Source: DATJPW01 sp963752855 (GTDB lineage Bacteria; Desulfobacterota; Desulfomonilia; Desulfomonilales; Desulfomonilaceae). Taken from it: 64,000 bases of DNA. The translations under genes were made by a program, and so were the position numbers. Positions within the stretch are counted from its first letter, which is position 1; every line of letters begins with the position of its first letter. Shown here piece by piece: positions 1 to 9,202 of the stretch. The DNA lies in assembly GCA_963752855.1 (NCBI GenBank), contig CAVVZX010000051.1, positions 15,760-79,759 on the forward strand, written 5' to 3'. A model generated the notes under the pieces. The model ran no database searches, was not told where the DNA came from, and was given only the letters and a program-made list of their open reading frames with translations.

Positions 1-699
1 AGAAGCAAGATCATCGCCGGCAAGGTTATAACATTCTCCTTGGACAGCAAACCTAGAAAAAAAACGAAAGTGGTCAGCGAATAAGCAATTACCGGATTTT
101 GGACAGCCCCGCTTCGGCCGGCCGCGTATATCGCCAGTGCGGAGAAATAGAACAGACAGGCCAGCAGCGCCTCTCTCTGCCATATGTACAACACCGCGAA
201 AACCTGAACAGGATGAACGACGAACAAGAGGCCAATGAGAAAAATAATTGCGCGAGCCTGTCCTCTCGCAGAGACGATCCCTGATGGATGCAGCAACATG
301 AGCATGTTGAGCATTACCATGAGAGCGACGCCGGCCCCGGCGAGGATCAAAGCGTTGAAGACCCTGAAGTACGCGGGGTCCATTCCATGAATAACGTAAT
401 TGAGATAGAGACTTAGCAGGAACAAGGGCCTCTCAGGCACGATCTCAACTACCGCCAAAGGCTGGCGCTTAGAGAAACAAGTGCGAGTTGCCGTATATCC
501 AGCCTTCAGAATCATATATCATCGGTGAATCGAAACCCTTAATCTCCACCAATAGGACCGCGGCGAATAAGAGCAGCAGGATGACAATCAGTTCTGGTCC
601 AGTAAACAGACAATTTCTGATCTTCTCGGACGATGCTGAAGGCAGATTCCGGCCTGTAGGGCGTCTTTCGATATGGGCCTCGGTCGGTTTGTCATCCAT
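1..699 (-). CDS. TMTC-like multi-pass membrane glycosyltransferase, N-terminal part (runs off window; one frameshift)
   Basis: The minus strand encodes the N-terminal part of a multi-pass membrane protein of the bacterial TMTC/TPR-glycosyltransferase type. After a charged N-terminus there is a membrane helix (about residues 35-52) and the motif IYDSEGWIYGNSH. A one-base frameshift near 475-478 then moves the reading frame into VPERPLFLLSLYLNY, HPVQVFAVLYIWQRE and SKENVITLPA, which are typical of this family; removing one T from a TTT run restores one frame. The C-terminus lies beyond base 1. These proteins probably use polyprenyl-linked sugars at the cytoplasmic membrane, which suits the nearby polysaccharide genes. 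The family call is by motif recognition only. Confidence 0.6.
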
Positions 700-967
700 G
701 GTCCGTGCTTCTCCGCAAGTCTATCTTTGGTCTCTAGCACAAAGGGACAGGTTGTAGTCTCAAACGATTATACCGCAAGCTGATGGCGGATCGTATAGCG
801 AGACGGTGTGAAACATACTCTTTGTTACCTCTCGCTTCTCTTGAAACTCGGCCTACCGCAACGCGAGATGGCGTGGCTTGTCGCAATAACCCGAATCCAG
901 CCGATCTCAGGAAATAAAATCGCGCCCGGCTAACCGGATGTTAATGACTTCCGAGGGAGACTTAGAC

Positions 968-1996
968 TTATCGGCGGCGCAGGAGTCGTTTGGTTAGACT
1001 GAACAGTTTTCCTACCGATCTTGGATGGTTGATGATGAGGGACTCCGCTGTAGTTCGCAGGGCTGCAATTACTCTGTTCCTCGATTTCCGGACCCACGGC
1101 ACAACAACTCTGCTGCCTCCGTATTTTTCTTTGTAGTGGACCTCGCCTACCAAGTCACACGTTATCATGCCATGCCGTTTCCAATATTTCATGGCGTGCC
1201 AGAACAGCGCCTCATTGGGCCTCACATTTGAATATTGACGCCAACTGGCTGAACCCCAGGCATACATCGTCTGTTTCATGGCGGTGAAGATCCCCGTGGC
1301 AATGCACACTCCTTGCCGATTACGCGCGCGTAGAAGGAGTAACCGTCCGGTGGGAAACAGGAAATGAATCAGGTCCCGTACCCGCTCGACCTCGAAGGGC
1401 GGAGGGAGCCCTTTTACCTCAAATACATGTGCTAGTTGCTCGTAATATTCATCAGCAAATGCCGCATCATCGGCCTCTTCTATAACAACTCCGCTCCGAG
1501 CGGCTTTGCGGATGCAATTGCGACATTGATGCTTCATGCCGGCAAGAATTTCATCCTCGGTTGGGCTCAGGTCCACTTCCAGTGTAGAAAAATCCCAAAT
1601 CTCGAATCCCAAACGCGTGGCCTCTTCATGCAGCAGGTATCTGTCCATGAGTTCCAGGTGATCGCATTTCAAATCTTTGAAAGCAAAGTCGGTCAATGCT
1701 TCGAGAGCTGTTGCGCGGCCAACTCCGGGCAGCAGATTGAAACCCATATAGGTAGTGCTCCAGCCGGGAAACGGGCTACCCAAAATCTTGAAACCGAATT
1801 CCTTCACAATTAAACCCGTAAAATAGCCCAAAATCCGATCATTCTCCCTCAACTCCGCAAGAACCGGCTCACCGCCCAATGCGCTTTCCAAGAATCTAAT
1901 CCACGGCCTGGTCTGGTGTATGTTCCGATCCGGAAAAACCGCGAGCTGCTCATCTGTCACGGAATCAATGTCAATACGCTTAAAAACCGGTTTCAT
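968..1996 (-). CDS. GNAT/FemAB-like acyltransferase, copy 1 (intact)
   Basis: This is an intact protein of about 342 residues from the ATG at 1996; an in-frame GTG at 2062 would add 22 residues but overlaps the upstream glycosyltransferase by 56 bases. The ATG is preferred because the paralogues at 7.3 and 8.6 kb align from the same MKPxFxRxD start. The ILGYFTGLIV, ILGSPFPGW and MGFNL motifs and a C-terminal GNAT-like half resemble the Acetyltransf_6/FemAB fold found in exopolysaccharide loci, which transfers acyl or aminoacyl groups. Substrate is unknown. It follows a membrane glycosyltransferase on the same strand, so acylation of the surface polysaccharide is a reasonable inference. Confidence 0.65.
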   Translation of the reverse strand: MKPVFKRIDIDSVTDEQLAVFPDRNIHQTRPWIRFLESALGGEPVLAELRENDRILGYFTGLIVKEFGFKILGSPFPGWSTTYMGFNLLPGVGRATALEALTDFAFKDLKCDHLELMDRYLLHEEATRLGFEIWDFSTLEVDLSPTEDEILAGMKHQCRNCIRKAARSGVVIEEADDAAFADEYYEQLAHVFEVKGLPPPFEVERVRDLIHFLFPTGRLLLLRARNRQGVCIATGIFTAMKQTMYAWGSASWRQYSNVRPNEALFWHAMKYWKRHGMITCDLVGEVHYKEKYGGSRVVVPWVRKSRNRVIAALRTTAESLIINHPRSVGKLFSLTKRLLRRR

Positions 1997-2006
1997 GCTG
2001 GTACCG

Positions 2007-3453
2007 TCACTGTTGAAGTGAGCTGGTTTGACAATTTGGTTCTTCTGCGAGCTCAACTTCACGGCTTGCCACGCTTGATCCCAAGCGACTGAGAATCAGT
2101 TGAAGACCGTAGCCGGCGAGCATGCAGATTATAGGCATGATGGCATGTCTGTATCTACCGTACCCGTGAGGCCCACCGGTAATTCCCAGCCAGTAAACGA
2201 TTACGCTCAACAGGCAGATCACCGGCATGGTGGTCAAGAAATTCCTGGAAAATAATGCGACCGTGGCGAACAGGTAAACAGCCACGCACTATCAATCCCA
2301 GACCTATGATCATAATTATTAAAGGAAGGCTCAACTTCCGATAATCACATTCGGACATCTCCCAAAGCTCTTGTCCTGACTCTAATTCCTTCCTATATTC
2401 CGCGGAGCCGAGTTCCAACACTCTGATATAGGTGTGCGCCTCCCCACCAAGAAGTGTTCTCACAACGCCACGAAGATGAATTTGCGCATAGGCGCATGGA
2501 TTTGCGAGTATGAGGCGAATGCCCTCTTGTCTCATATATCTGAACCGTTCCGACAATTGCGATGAATGCTCAGCTACTTTCTTTTCCATCAAACCCCACA
2601 ACTGACGGAAATCGCTTTTGTGTTCCAGTTTCGCTAGCACTGAAGCAGCTTGAGCATAATAGAGGCTCTGGTCGAAAGTTGTGGAAAATCCCGAATATCC
2701 GGTTTCAGCTCTGTTCCTAACCTGCCATGCCGCTATCAAGCTCATGGATATCACGAGAAAAATTAACGCGTGTAACACGCGAATGCCCGAGCGCAGCTTT
2801 AACGCTCTAAAAATTAAAACCAGGGTCATCCAAGCTGGCAAGAAATAGGCTATGGCTTGGACGTAGACGGCTGAAACCAATGCTGCGGCGGCCAAGAGAA
2901 GCTGAAACACGGAATCCTCTTTCAGGTATCGGAGGAGAAACAGCAGGAACAGGCTTAATGCAAAAGTAAAAAGCGTGTCCGGCATTATCAAGCTTGGAAA
3001 GATGACTGAAAGTGGGTCTATGGCGTATATAGCTGCGCCCAGAATGGCTATTTCGGGACGGCCGAACAGCGCAATGGACATCCGAAACACTAAATAGACC
3101 GTGAGACAACTCAAAAGGATTTGGATTGAGATAGTGACCAGCGGCACATGGCCCAATAATATCCCGGGAACGAGCAGAAGAGAATAACCGGGTGGCCGAT
3201 AAATGTCAGGCGCCCCGTTTGAGGTGAATTCTCCTGACTTGATCAGATTCCGGGCGGGTTCCAGGTACTGCTGACTGTAGATCTCATAATAGAAGGTCCG
3301 GTCATCGCTGAAGAATGCCGCATACAGAGGTATAGAGGCCCTGATGATTAAGGCGGCTACAATCACATACCAGACCGGATTAATGCGTTGTCCCTTGATG
3401 ATCTTCTTGATTGTTGTTTGATTGCCGGGAATGTCTTCGCCCCCCAAAGTCAC
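2007..3453 (-). CDS. ArnT/PMT-type membrane glycosyltransferase (GT39-like, one frameshift)
   Basis: A GTG start at 3453 opens a hydrophobic protein with about ten membrane segments. The first periplasmic loop holds DDRTFYYEIY and IYRPPGYSLLL, the pattern of dolichyl-phosphate-mannose/ArnT-type glycosyltransferases, which move a lipid-linked sugar to an acceptor on the periplasmic side. Near 2285 the frame breaks after IMIIGLGLIVR and resumes as VYLFATVALFSRN, ending with the conserved tail GGPHGYGRYRHAIMPI. The restored length is about 480 residues, normal for the family. The next gene (acyltransferase) begins almost at its stop, suggesting co-transcription. Acceptor and sugar cannot be told from sequence. 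Confidence 0.7.
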
Positions 3454-3559
3454 GAAATTAAAACAGCATCATGAGCCGGCTTTCTTTGATGGGATGTCAT
3501 GACGCTAAGAATTATTTGTATCATGGCATTGGACAGCCAGCAACTAAGGAGGGCCTGCC

Positions 3560-3848
3560 TCACTTTGGTTCTTTCGGAAGTTGTGCCCCATGCCAAACTG
3601 CCACAATCCAGATGATCTCTCCTTTGATTCGATAAAAAAATCTGTACGGCTGGACTATGACTTCTCGATACGGGAGATCAGGAAATTCCGGCACAACTCT
3701 CCCGGACTGAGGGAATTCCTCAAGCCTGCGCAAGACCGTCTCTGCTCTGTGGCGAAGGCGAAGGGCCGCAGCAGGGTCATCCCTGCGAATATGAGCCAGA
3801 GCGGAAAGAAATTGGATTCTTGCGGAAGTTGTGAACTGCGACTTCCAC
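3560..3848 (-). CDS. RelE/ParE-family toxin (one frameshift)
   Basis: A GTG start at 3848 follows the antitoxin stop by two bases. The protein begins VEVAVH, then a one-base shift near 3826-3833 is needed to reach the frame carrying QFLSALAHIRRDDPAAA, ETVLRRLEEFPQSGR, PYREVIVQPYRFFYR and IIWIVAVWHGAQLP. These are hallmark strands and helices of the RelE/ParE superfamily, about 95 residues when restored. Toxins of this family either cleave mRNA on the ribosome or poison gyrase, and this branch looks ParE-like. Whether the toxin is active here depends on whether the frameshift is real. Confidence 0.7.
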
Positions 3849-3850
3849 GA

Positions 3851-4127
3851 TTATTGTTCCGCAAGCAGGGCATCGGCGTCTGCAAAGACGGAGGACAAAT
3901 CGCGTCCCTCACCGCCTTCAATTTCCTTCTCTCCTTTGGCCAAGAGATGGAGGAAATTCTCGATCCCGCTCGGAGCGTTCGTAGGCCTCGGGGCTGAGCA
4001 TTACTGCCGCGGCTCGTCCTCTCTGAGTGATTATGAGTGGTTCATTGGAATCATGCACGCGCTTCAGCACTTTGGCGGCATCTTGTCTGAGGTCGCTCAC
4101 GGGAATAATTTCAGGCAGTTTTCTCAT
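3851..4127 (-). CDS. Phd/YefM-family antitoxin (one frameshift)
   Basis: The N-terminus MRKLPEIIPVSDLRQDAA followed by NEPLIITQRGRAAAVMLS is diagnostic of the Phd/YefM antitoxin fold, which binds operator DNA and neutralises the partner toxin. A one-base excess near 3951-3956 truncates the frame. In the alternative frame the C-terminus continues as LLAKGEKEIEGGEGRDLS and ends FADADALLAEQ, a typical toxin-binding tail, with a stop at 3851 just before the toxin start. The restored protein is about 92 residues. Expression is expected to be autoregulated from the AT-rich stretch upstream (4128-4373). Confidence 0.75.
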
Positions 4128-4373
4128 GTTTTAACCCTCATTTGGTACAATTAAACATACTATCAACCGTACCTTTAAGCAAGCCTTTGGGTTGATGATC
4201 GTATTATGACCATATTAAATTAGCATGTTATATCGTACTCTTTAATCTATATATTATTTTAAGTAAAGCAATTACTGTATATAATTGACTATTATTCTAT
4301 AAGGTGCTATGTTCCGCCCCGCTTGAAAACGGCTAAACGCCGCCACGACCCACAAAACTCCAGGGAGTTTCAT
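4128..4373. other. AT-rich divergent intergenic region
   Basis: This stretch lies between the divergent antitoxin gene and a small exported-protein gene. It is markedly AT-rich, especially 4200-4300, unlike its GC-balanced surroundings. It is the natural place for the toxin-antitoxin operator and promoter and for a rightward promoter, but no convincing -35/-10 pair or clear palindrome could be fixed by eye. Confidence 0.4.
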
Positions 4374-4689
4374 ATGTTATATCGCATTTTCTTTATCACT
4401 CTAATTACACTGCTTTGTTGCTGCCAATTTAACCCAATCCACGGTTGAGGCCTTTCAATGCGGACCTACAAACGTCGGCCTACCCGCGCTGGTACCCGGA
4501 TGCGATCCGCCGATCGTGCCTATGGCGCCCGTCTGTGAGCCTTCTTCGCTGTATCCTCCCGCGCCTCCGTTAGTGGCGCCCGTCATAGTAGCCCCCGCGC
4601 CGCTGGCGTGCGCGCCGAGCTGCCCTCCCCCGTTCCCTTACAGCGGGGCCTATCCTCCCAGGCCGAGCAAGGTTCGCGCGTCAAATTGA
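4374..4689 (+). CDS. Small exported proline-rich protein (one frameshift)
   Basis: ATG at 4374 follows the ribosome site CAGGGAG. It encodes a hydrophobic leader (MLYRIFFITLITLLCCC) and then breaks near 4425-4435. In the next frame it continues as STVEAFQCGPTNVGLPA and a proline/alanine/cysteine-rich tail (VAPVIVAPAPLACAPSC) to a TGA at 4687-4689, about 104 residues in all. The leader indicates export, possibly as a lipoprotein. No family is recognised. It converges with the tail of the epimerase gene on the other strand and overlaps it by about 100 bases, so one of the two gene ends is probably misread. Confidence 0.45.
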
Positions 4690-5822
4690 CGTGGCGTTGG
4701 CCGCGGATTATCACACGAAGATAGTCAGCTATGATTTTGGTCGTCTTGCGGGCCACATTCGTGCCGAGTTCTTTTACCAGCGGGCCTGACTGGCGGTAAG
4801 CGCCTTGTTCGATTTCTGCGAGAAGCTCTTTTACCAGCTTTTTGTTTCTTCCCACTAATATTGAAGTGCCTTGTTCGAGGTAGATTGGACGCTCGGTATT
4901 CTCCCGGCAAATCAGACAGGGCACGCTGAAAAAGCTGGCTTCAGATTGCACTGAACCGGAATCCGAAAAGATCGAGAGCGGATCCTTGCATCAGGGATAG
5001 GAAATCAATGTACGGCTCCGGCGGGACAAGCATGAGGTTAGTGACGCTGTCGATCTTATCTTTTAGATGAAACTCCTCCAGCCGTTTCACTGTCCTCGGG
5101 TGTATCGGAAAGATCGTCGGATACGGCAGAAGGTCCAGAATTTCGATGACTTCAAGTAGCGCCTCGGGCTCATCAACATTTGAAGGTCTGTGTAGTGTGA
5201 CCAACGCATAGGAGCCCTCCTCCAGGCCAAAATCTTTCCATCGTCTCCGGCTTCGGATTTCGGGCAAGAACATCTGAAGCGTCTCCAGCATAATGTCGCC
5301 CACAAGATGGACGCGGCCCATGTCGATGCCTTCTCTTCTGAGGTTTTCCACTCCTGAAGGTTCGGAGACGAAAAGCAAATTCGACAGACAGTCAGTGAGG
5401 CGGCGGTTGAGTTCTTCCGGCATAGTTTCGTCGAATGACCTCAAACCGGCTTCCACATGCGCCACGGGTATGAATAATTTCCGCGCTACCAAAGATGCGG
5501 CGATGGTCGAATTAACATCTCCCACAACAATGACCATGTCAGGTTTCAATTCCAGGCAGACTTTTTCGAATTCGATCATGATCTTGCCTGTCATCTCGCC
5601 ATGACCGCCGGAACCGACCCCGAGATCCTTTGCAGGCTTTGGCAGACCGAGCTGATCAAAGAACACCTCGCTCATTTCTTTGTCATAGTGCTGGCCTGTA
5701 TGGATAATAATGTGATCGATCCGGTCATAATTCCGGAATTCGCGAGCGAGCGGAGCGACCTTCATGAAATTCGGTCTGGCCCCTACAACACTTATTATTT
5801 TGAGTGCAGCGTTCTTATTCAT
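4583..5822 (-). CDS. wecB: UDP-N-acetylglucosamine 2-epimerase (non-hydrolysing), copy 1 (one frameshift)
   Basis: The start is placed at MNKNAALKIISVVGARPN (5822), where family similarity begins; the longer upstream frame is junk. Conserved pieces include GARPNFMKVAPL, VVGDVNSTIAASL, HVEAGLRSFDETMPEELNR and LVTLHRPSNVD, which carry the catalytic Asp, Glu, Glu and His of UDP-GlcNAc/UDP-ManNAc epimerases. One extra base near 4965-4970 breaks the frame; beyond it IFSDSGSVQSEASFF and RENTERPIYLEQGTS complete the UDP-binding half. The true C-terminus is uncertain because the last 35 or so residues look unlike the family. The enzyme would supply UDP-ManNAc-type sugars to the polysaccharide locus. 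Confidence 0.75.
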
Positions 5823-5856
5823 TGGATTTGCGACGGACCGTCCCAGCATCATCTGT

Positions 5857-5880
5857 AGGGGCGCCGCTTGCTGCGCCCCT
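5857..5880. repeat. Dispersed GTAGGGGCGC hairpin (copy 1)
   Basis: AGGGGCGC and GCGCCCCT form 8-base arms around an 8-base loop, preceded by TGT and followed by a GC-rich CCCGGCCCCCAC stretch. The same GTAGGGGCGC core heads hairpins at 9038-9062 and 11529-11552, marking a dispersed palindromic repeat in the gap between the two epimerase genes. Confidence 0.6.
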
Positions 5881-5944
5881 GGGCAGGGCAAGCCCGGCCC
5901 CCACAGCAAAAATTCCAGTGGCCTCATTTTAGACGTTTCATTTA

Positions 5945-7093
5945 TTATTCGCATTTGCCGCCTGTGAGTCGTTTCGTCAAAAAGCCTTCGATCAGATCGG
6001 CGATTCTCTCGGACGCGTGTCCATCTCCGAACGGGCTTTCCTCCACGATCATGGATCGGTAATGATCCGGGCTTTCCAGGAGGCGAGACGCTTCCTTCAC
6101 GATCTTCTCTCGGTCCGTTCCCACCAAGATTGCCGCGCCACACTCCACCGCCTCCGGCCTTTCGGTCACATTCCTGGCTACCAGAACAGGTTTTTTTAAT
6201 GATGGCGCCTCTTCCTGAATGCCACCTGAATCCGTGATAATGAAGAAGGCTTTATTCATAAGGGCCACGAACCTGATGTAATCCGGCGGCGGTATCACTT
6301 TGATCCTTTCGTGTGAACTCAATATTTTCTCGACTTGCTTTCGCACGTTGGGGTTCGGGTGAACCGAGTAAACCGCGGTCACATCGTCAAATTTGTTGAC
6401 CAGGTCTACAAGAGATAGCGACAAATTGGCCAAGCCCTCCCCGAAATTTTCCCGTCTATGTCCTGTGACCAGAATCATCCGGCCTGGAGGTAAGGTCAGT
6501 TCATTCAGGTATCTGCCGGTTGACCCGTTATTGTCCGCCAGACGAACAGTGTGAAAAAGCGCATCTATGACTGTGTTCCCGGTGATGTGAATTGATTCCG
6601 GCGCAATCTGCTCACGCAGAAGGTTCTCTGCTGCTCTTTTTGTGGGACAGAAATTGAGGTCCGCAATATGGGAAATGAAGGTGCGATTAACTTCTTCGGG
6701 AAACGGTTGGAATCTGTCGTAAGATCGCAGGCCCGCTTCGACGTGGGCCACCGGGATTTTCAGGTAAAATGCGCCAAGGGCCGCAACAAAAGCTGATGTG
6801 GTGTCGCCCTGAACCACCACCATGTCGGGATTCTCCTTGGTCAGGATTTCTTCGATCCCCGTGAGCACGCTGGTCGTAATATGAAACAGGCCTTGATCAT
6901 TCTTGAGGACATTCAGGTCGTAATCGGGCTCAATCTTGAAGATCTCCAACACCTGATCTAGGAGCCCCCGATGCTGGCCTGTGGCGCAACAGACGAGCTT
7001 GATCCTGTCGGAGCGACGGAGCATCTCGTTGTGCACGGGGGCGAGTTTTATAGCTTCCGGCCGAGTTCCGAAAGCCAGTAATACCTTAAACAT
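5945..7093 (-). CDS. wecB: UDP-N-acetylglucosamine 2-epimerase (non-hydrolysing), copy 2 (intact)
   Basis: This is an intact 382-residue protein, the normal length for the family. It starts MFKVLLAFGTRPEAIKLAP and holds VVQGDTTSAFVAAL, HVEAGLRSYDRFQPFPEE, VTGHRRENFGEG and TDSGGIQEEAPSL, so all catalytic and UDP-binding motifs of WecB/MnaA are present. It interconverts UDP-GlcNAc and UDP-ManNAc in the cytoplasm. It lies about 120 bases upstream of copy 1 on the same strand. The two copies differ widely in sequence, so they are not a recent duplication and may act on different UDP-sugars. Confidence 0.9.
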   Translation of the reverse strand: MFKVLLAFGTRPEAIKLAPVHNEMLRRSDRIKLVCCATGQHRGLLDQVLEIFKIEPDYDLNVLKNDQGLFHITTSVLTGIEEILTKENPDMVVVQGDTTSAFVAALGAFYLKIPVAHVEAGLRSYDRFQPFPEEVNRTFISHIADLNFCPTKRAAENLLREQIAPESIHITGNTVIDALFHTVRLADNNGSTGRYLNELTLPPGRMILVTGHRRENFGEGLANLSLSLVDLVNKFDDVTAVYSVHPNPNVRKQVEKILSSHERIKVIPPPDYIRFVALMNKAFFIITDSGGIQEEAPSLKKPVLVARNVTERPEAVECGAAILVGTDREKIVKEASRLLESPDHYRSMIVEESPFGDGHASERIADLIEGFLTKRLTGGKCE

Positions 7094-7313
7094 TTCTTTC
7101 GGCAGCCTACAGAGTAATTCTGAGCATTATGACCCGGAACAGATTTCTTGACAACCCCGAGTATCATATCGCGATTCGTTTCACGGGGTTGGCCGCGGCG
7201 TCTTGCCCTTTCACCCTTGACCTGTCCCGTGTATGATATTAAGTGCATAGGGGCTTAGGGAAAAGAGGCCGCGCCGACAATGGGGCTCTGAAAGGGGACT
7301 CGGAGATACCGAA

Positions 7314-8479
7314 ATGAGCTTTAAATCTCCTTTTAATCGAAGCAACCCCGGACCTAAGGACGCGGGAGTGATTGAACGACGGGAACAGGGCACTTTTCCG
7401 GAGACGCCTCGGGAAACAAATCGTGCGTTCATACGCGGGAGAGCCGATCGTCAGGCAAAGCCCTCGTTTCGGCGCACTGATATCGCCTCAATAGACCCAC
7501 AGGAACTGGACTCGTATGCCGATCGCATTGTTTATCAGACCCTGCCGTGGATAAAATTTATCGCCCATACTCAACACGCGGAGCCGGTTCTTGGGCGTTA
7601 AGCCGGCGTGACGAGATCTTGGGATATTTTACCGGGTTAATCGTAAGAAAATGTGGTTTTAGGATTTTGGGTAGCCCTTTTCCGGGGTGGAACACGCCTT
7701 ACATGGGCTTCAATCTGAGGCCGGACGTCACCCGCGCTCTGGCGGCGGAGGCGCTTGTTGATTTTGCGTTTAATGACTTGAAATGCCACCACATTGAACT
7801 GATGGACCGGTATATGGTCCCCGAGGATTACAAACATCTAGGTTTCGAGACTTCGATGTTTGATAGCTTTGAACTCGATATTTCTCGGACTGAAGATGAG
7901 CTATGGCGAAACTTGCGACACGACTGTAGACAATCCATTAGGAAGGCTGAAAGATACGGCGTTATTGTTGAAGAGGCCCACGATATGGAGTTCGCAGATG
8001 ATTTCTATGAGCAACTCAGGCATGTCTTTGCCGTAAAGAACTCCGTGCCGCCCTTCGGAGTGGATCGGGTGAGGCCGCTGATTGAATTCATGGAGCCTAC
8101 CGGCAACCTGCTCATGTTGCGGGCTCGAAATAAAGAGGGGACCTGTATTGCCACGTCTATCAAGCCGGCTATGAACAAGACCGTGTTCGCTTGGGGGGCT
8201 GCGAGTTGGCGGCATTTCTCGCAGGTTAAGCCCAACGAGCTGCTCCAATGGTATGCGATTAGGTATTGGAAAGCGCGTGGAATGTGCACCTTTGACCTGG
8301 TAGGTCGAGGAGATTACAAGCTCAAATACGGTTCGCACCCCATTGTGGCGCCTTGGGTGAGGAAATCGAGGAATCCCGGCATAGCGTTCCTCCGCTCTTC
8401 GGCTGAAGAAATGTTCAGGGCTGCGCAGGACACATTCGGGAAACTGGCGCACATAGCCGAGAGGTTCAGAAAGCATTAG
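7314..8479 (+). CDS. GNAT/FemAB-like acyltransferase, copy 2 (one frameshift)
   Basis: ATG at 7314 follows a GGAGAT ribosome site. An N-terminal extension of about 45 residues precedes KPSFRRTDIASIDPQ, where it aligns with copies 1 and 3. At about 7592-7595 a GGG run reads as a stop; one more G gives VLGALSRRDEILGYFTG in one frame, so a homopolymer undercount is likely. The rest (ILGSPFPGWNTPYMGFNL, HIELMDRYM, RKAERYGVIVEEA, APWVRKSRNPGI) is intact and ends at 8479. Like copy 1 it probably acylates or aminoacylates the exopolysaccharide or a precursor; the substrate is unknown. Confidence 0.65.
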
Positions 8480-8589
8480 TTTTCGCAGGCGCGGAGCCAC
8501 GATACTCCCATTTTTGCGAACCCCACCTGCGGCGGCCTATTGGGACGGGTAACAAATTAAGGACTCGACGATTCACGCAGGAGATTCAG

Positions 8590-8938
8590 TTGAAGCCTTC
8601 GTTCCATCGTGTTGATTTTGCCTCGGTAGACGAGAAAGAACTGGACGCTTTTCCCGACCGGATCATTTTCCAGACGCAGCCCTGGATCAATTTCATCGCC
8701 CGGACTCAAATGCCGAATCAGTTATTGCGGCCCTTCGGAAAGATAGAGAGACTCTTGGTTATTTTACGGGGTTAATTGTAAAGAAATTTGGTTTCAAAAT
8801 CCTTGGGAGTCCATTGTCAGGATGTCGAGAAGTCGTACGATTTCTTTCCTCCGCTCTTCAGCTCAAAAAGCATTTTGGACAGCGCAAAGCGCAGTGGGAA
8901 GAGCAGCTCACATGGCTGACCGTTTTAGAAGACGTTAG
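8590..8938 (+). pseudogene. GNAT/FemAB-like acyltransferase, copy 3 remnant (internal deletion)
   Basis: A TTG start after AGGAGATTCAG opens MKPSFHRVDFASVDEKEL, a good match to copies 1 and 2. The frame shifts near 8730-8770 into TLGYFTGLIVKKFGFKIL, and after GSPLSG the sequence jumps directly to the family C-terminus SRTISFLRSSAQKAF and AAHMADRFRRR, ending with TAG at 8936-8938. About 230 middle residues present in the other copies are gone, so this is a decayed tandem duplicate rather than a sequencing artefact. Confidence 0.8.
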
Positions 8939-9004
8939 GTGCGCTCGGAGGAGCAATTGAAGAGTGAGATAGGCGTCTATTTACTTGTGCGCGAAAGTCG
9001 CTCT

Positions 9005-9121
9005 GTCATTGTGAGGGGTGAAACGACGAAGCAATCTTGTAGGGGCGCATGGCCATGCGCCCTTCCTGGATTCCCGTTTTCACGGAAATGACGGGAGATT
9101 GCTTCGCTTCTCTGCAATGAC
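9005..9121. repeat. Composite nested palindromic repeat (MITE-like)
   Basis: Left arm GTCATTGTGAGG plus GACGAAGCAATCT (9005-9037) is answered by AGATTGCTTCGCTTC and GCAATGACA (9096-9121) in reverse complement, the widespread GTCATTGCGAG/AGATTGCTTCG family of dispersed repeats. Between the arms sits a perfect 20-base palindrome, GGGCGCATGG/CCATGCGCCC (9043-9062), belonging to the GTAGGGGCGC family, followed by TGGATTCCCGTTTTCACGG and ATGACGGG, which resembles a third common repeat. No coding sequence lies in it. Confidence 0.7.
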
Positions 9122-9202
9122 ACGTCCGGACGAACTCTTTTCACGCCTGTAAGTGAATGCCATCACGCACCGATCATTTTATCCATAGAATTGGACATAA
9201 TT

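Noticed and set aside
5823..6143. Upstream extension of epimerase copy 1 by 107 residues
   Set aside because: The extension overlaps copy 2 in another frame and has no family similarity; the true start is at 5822.
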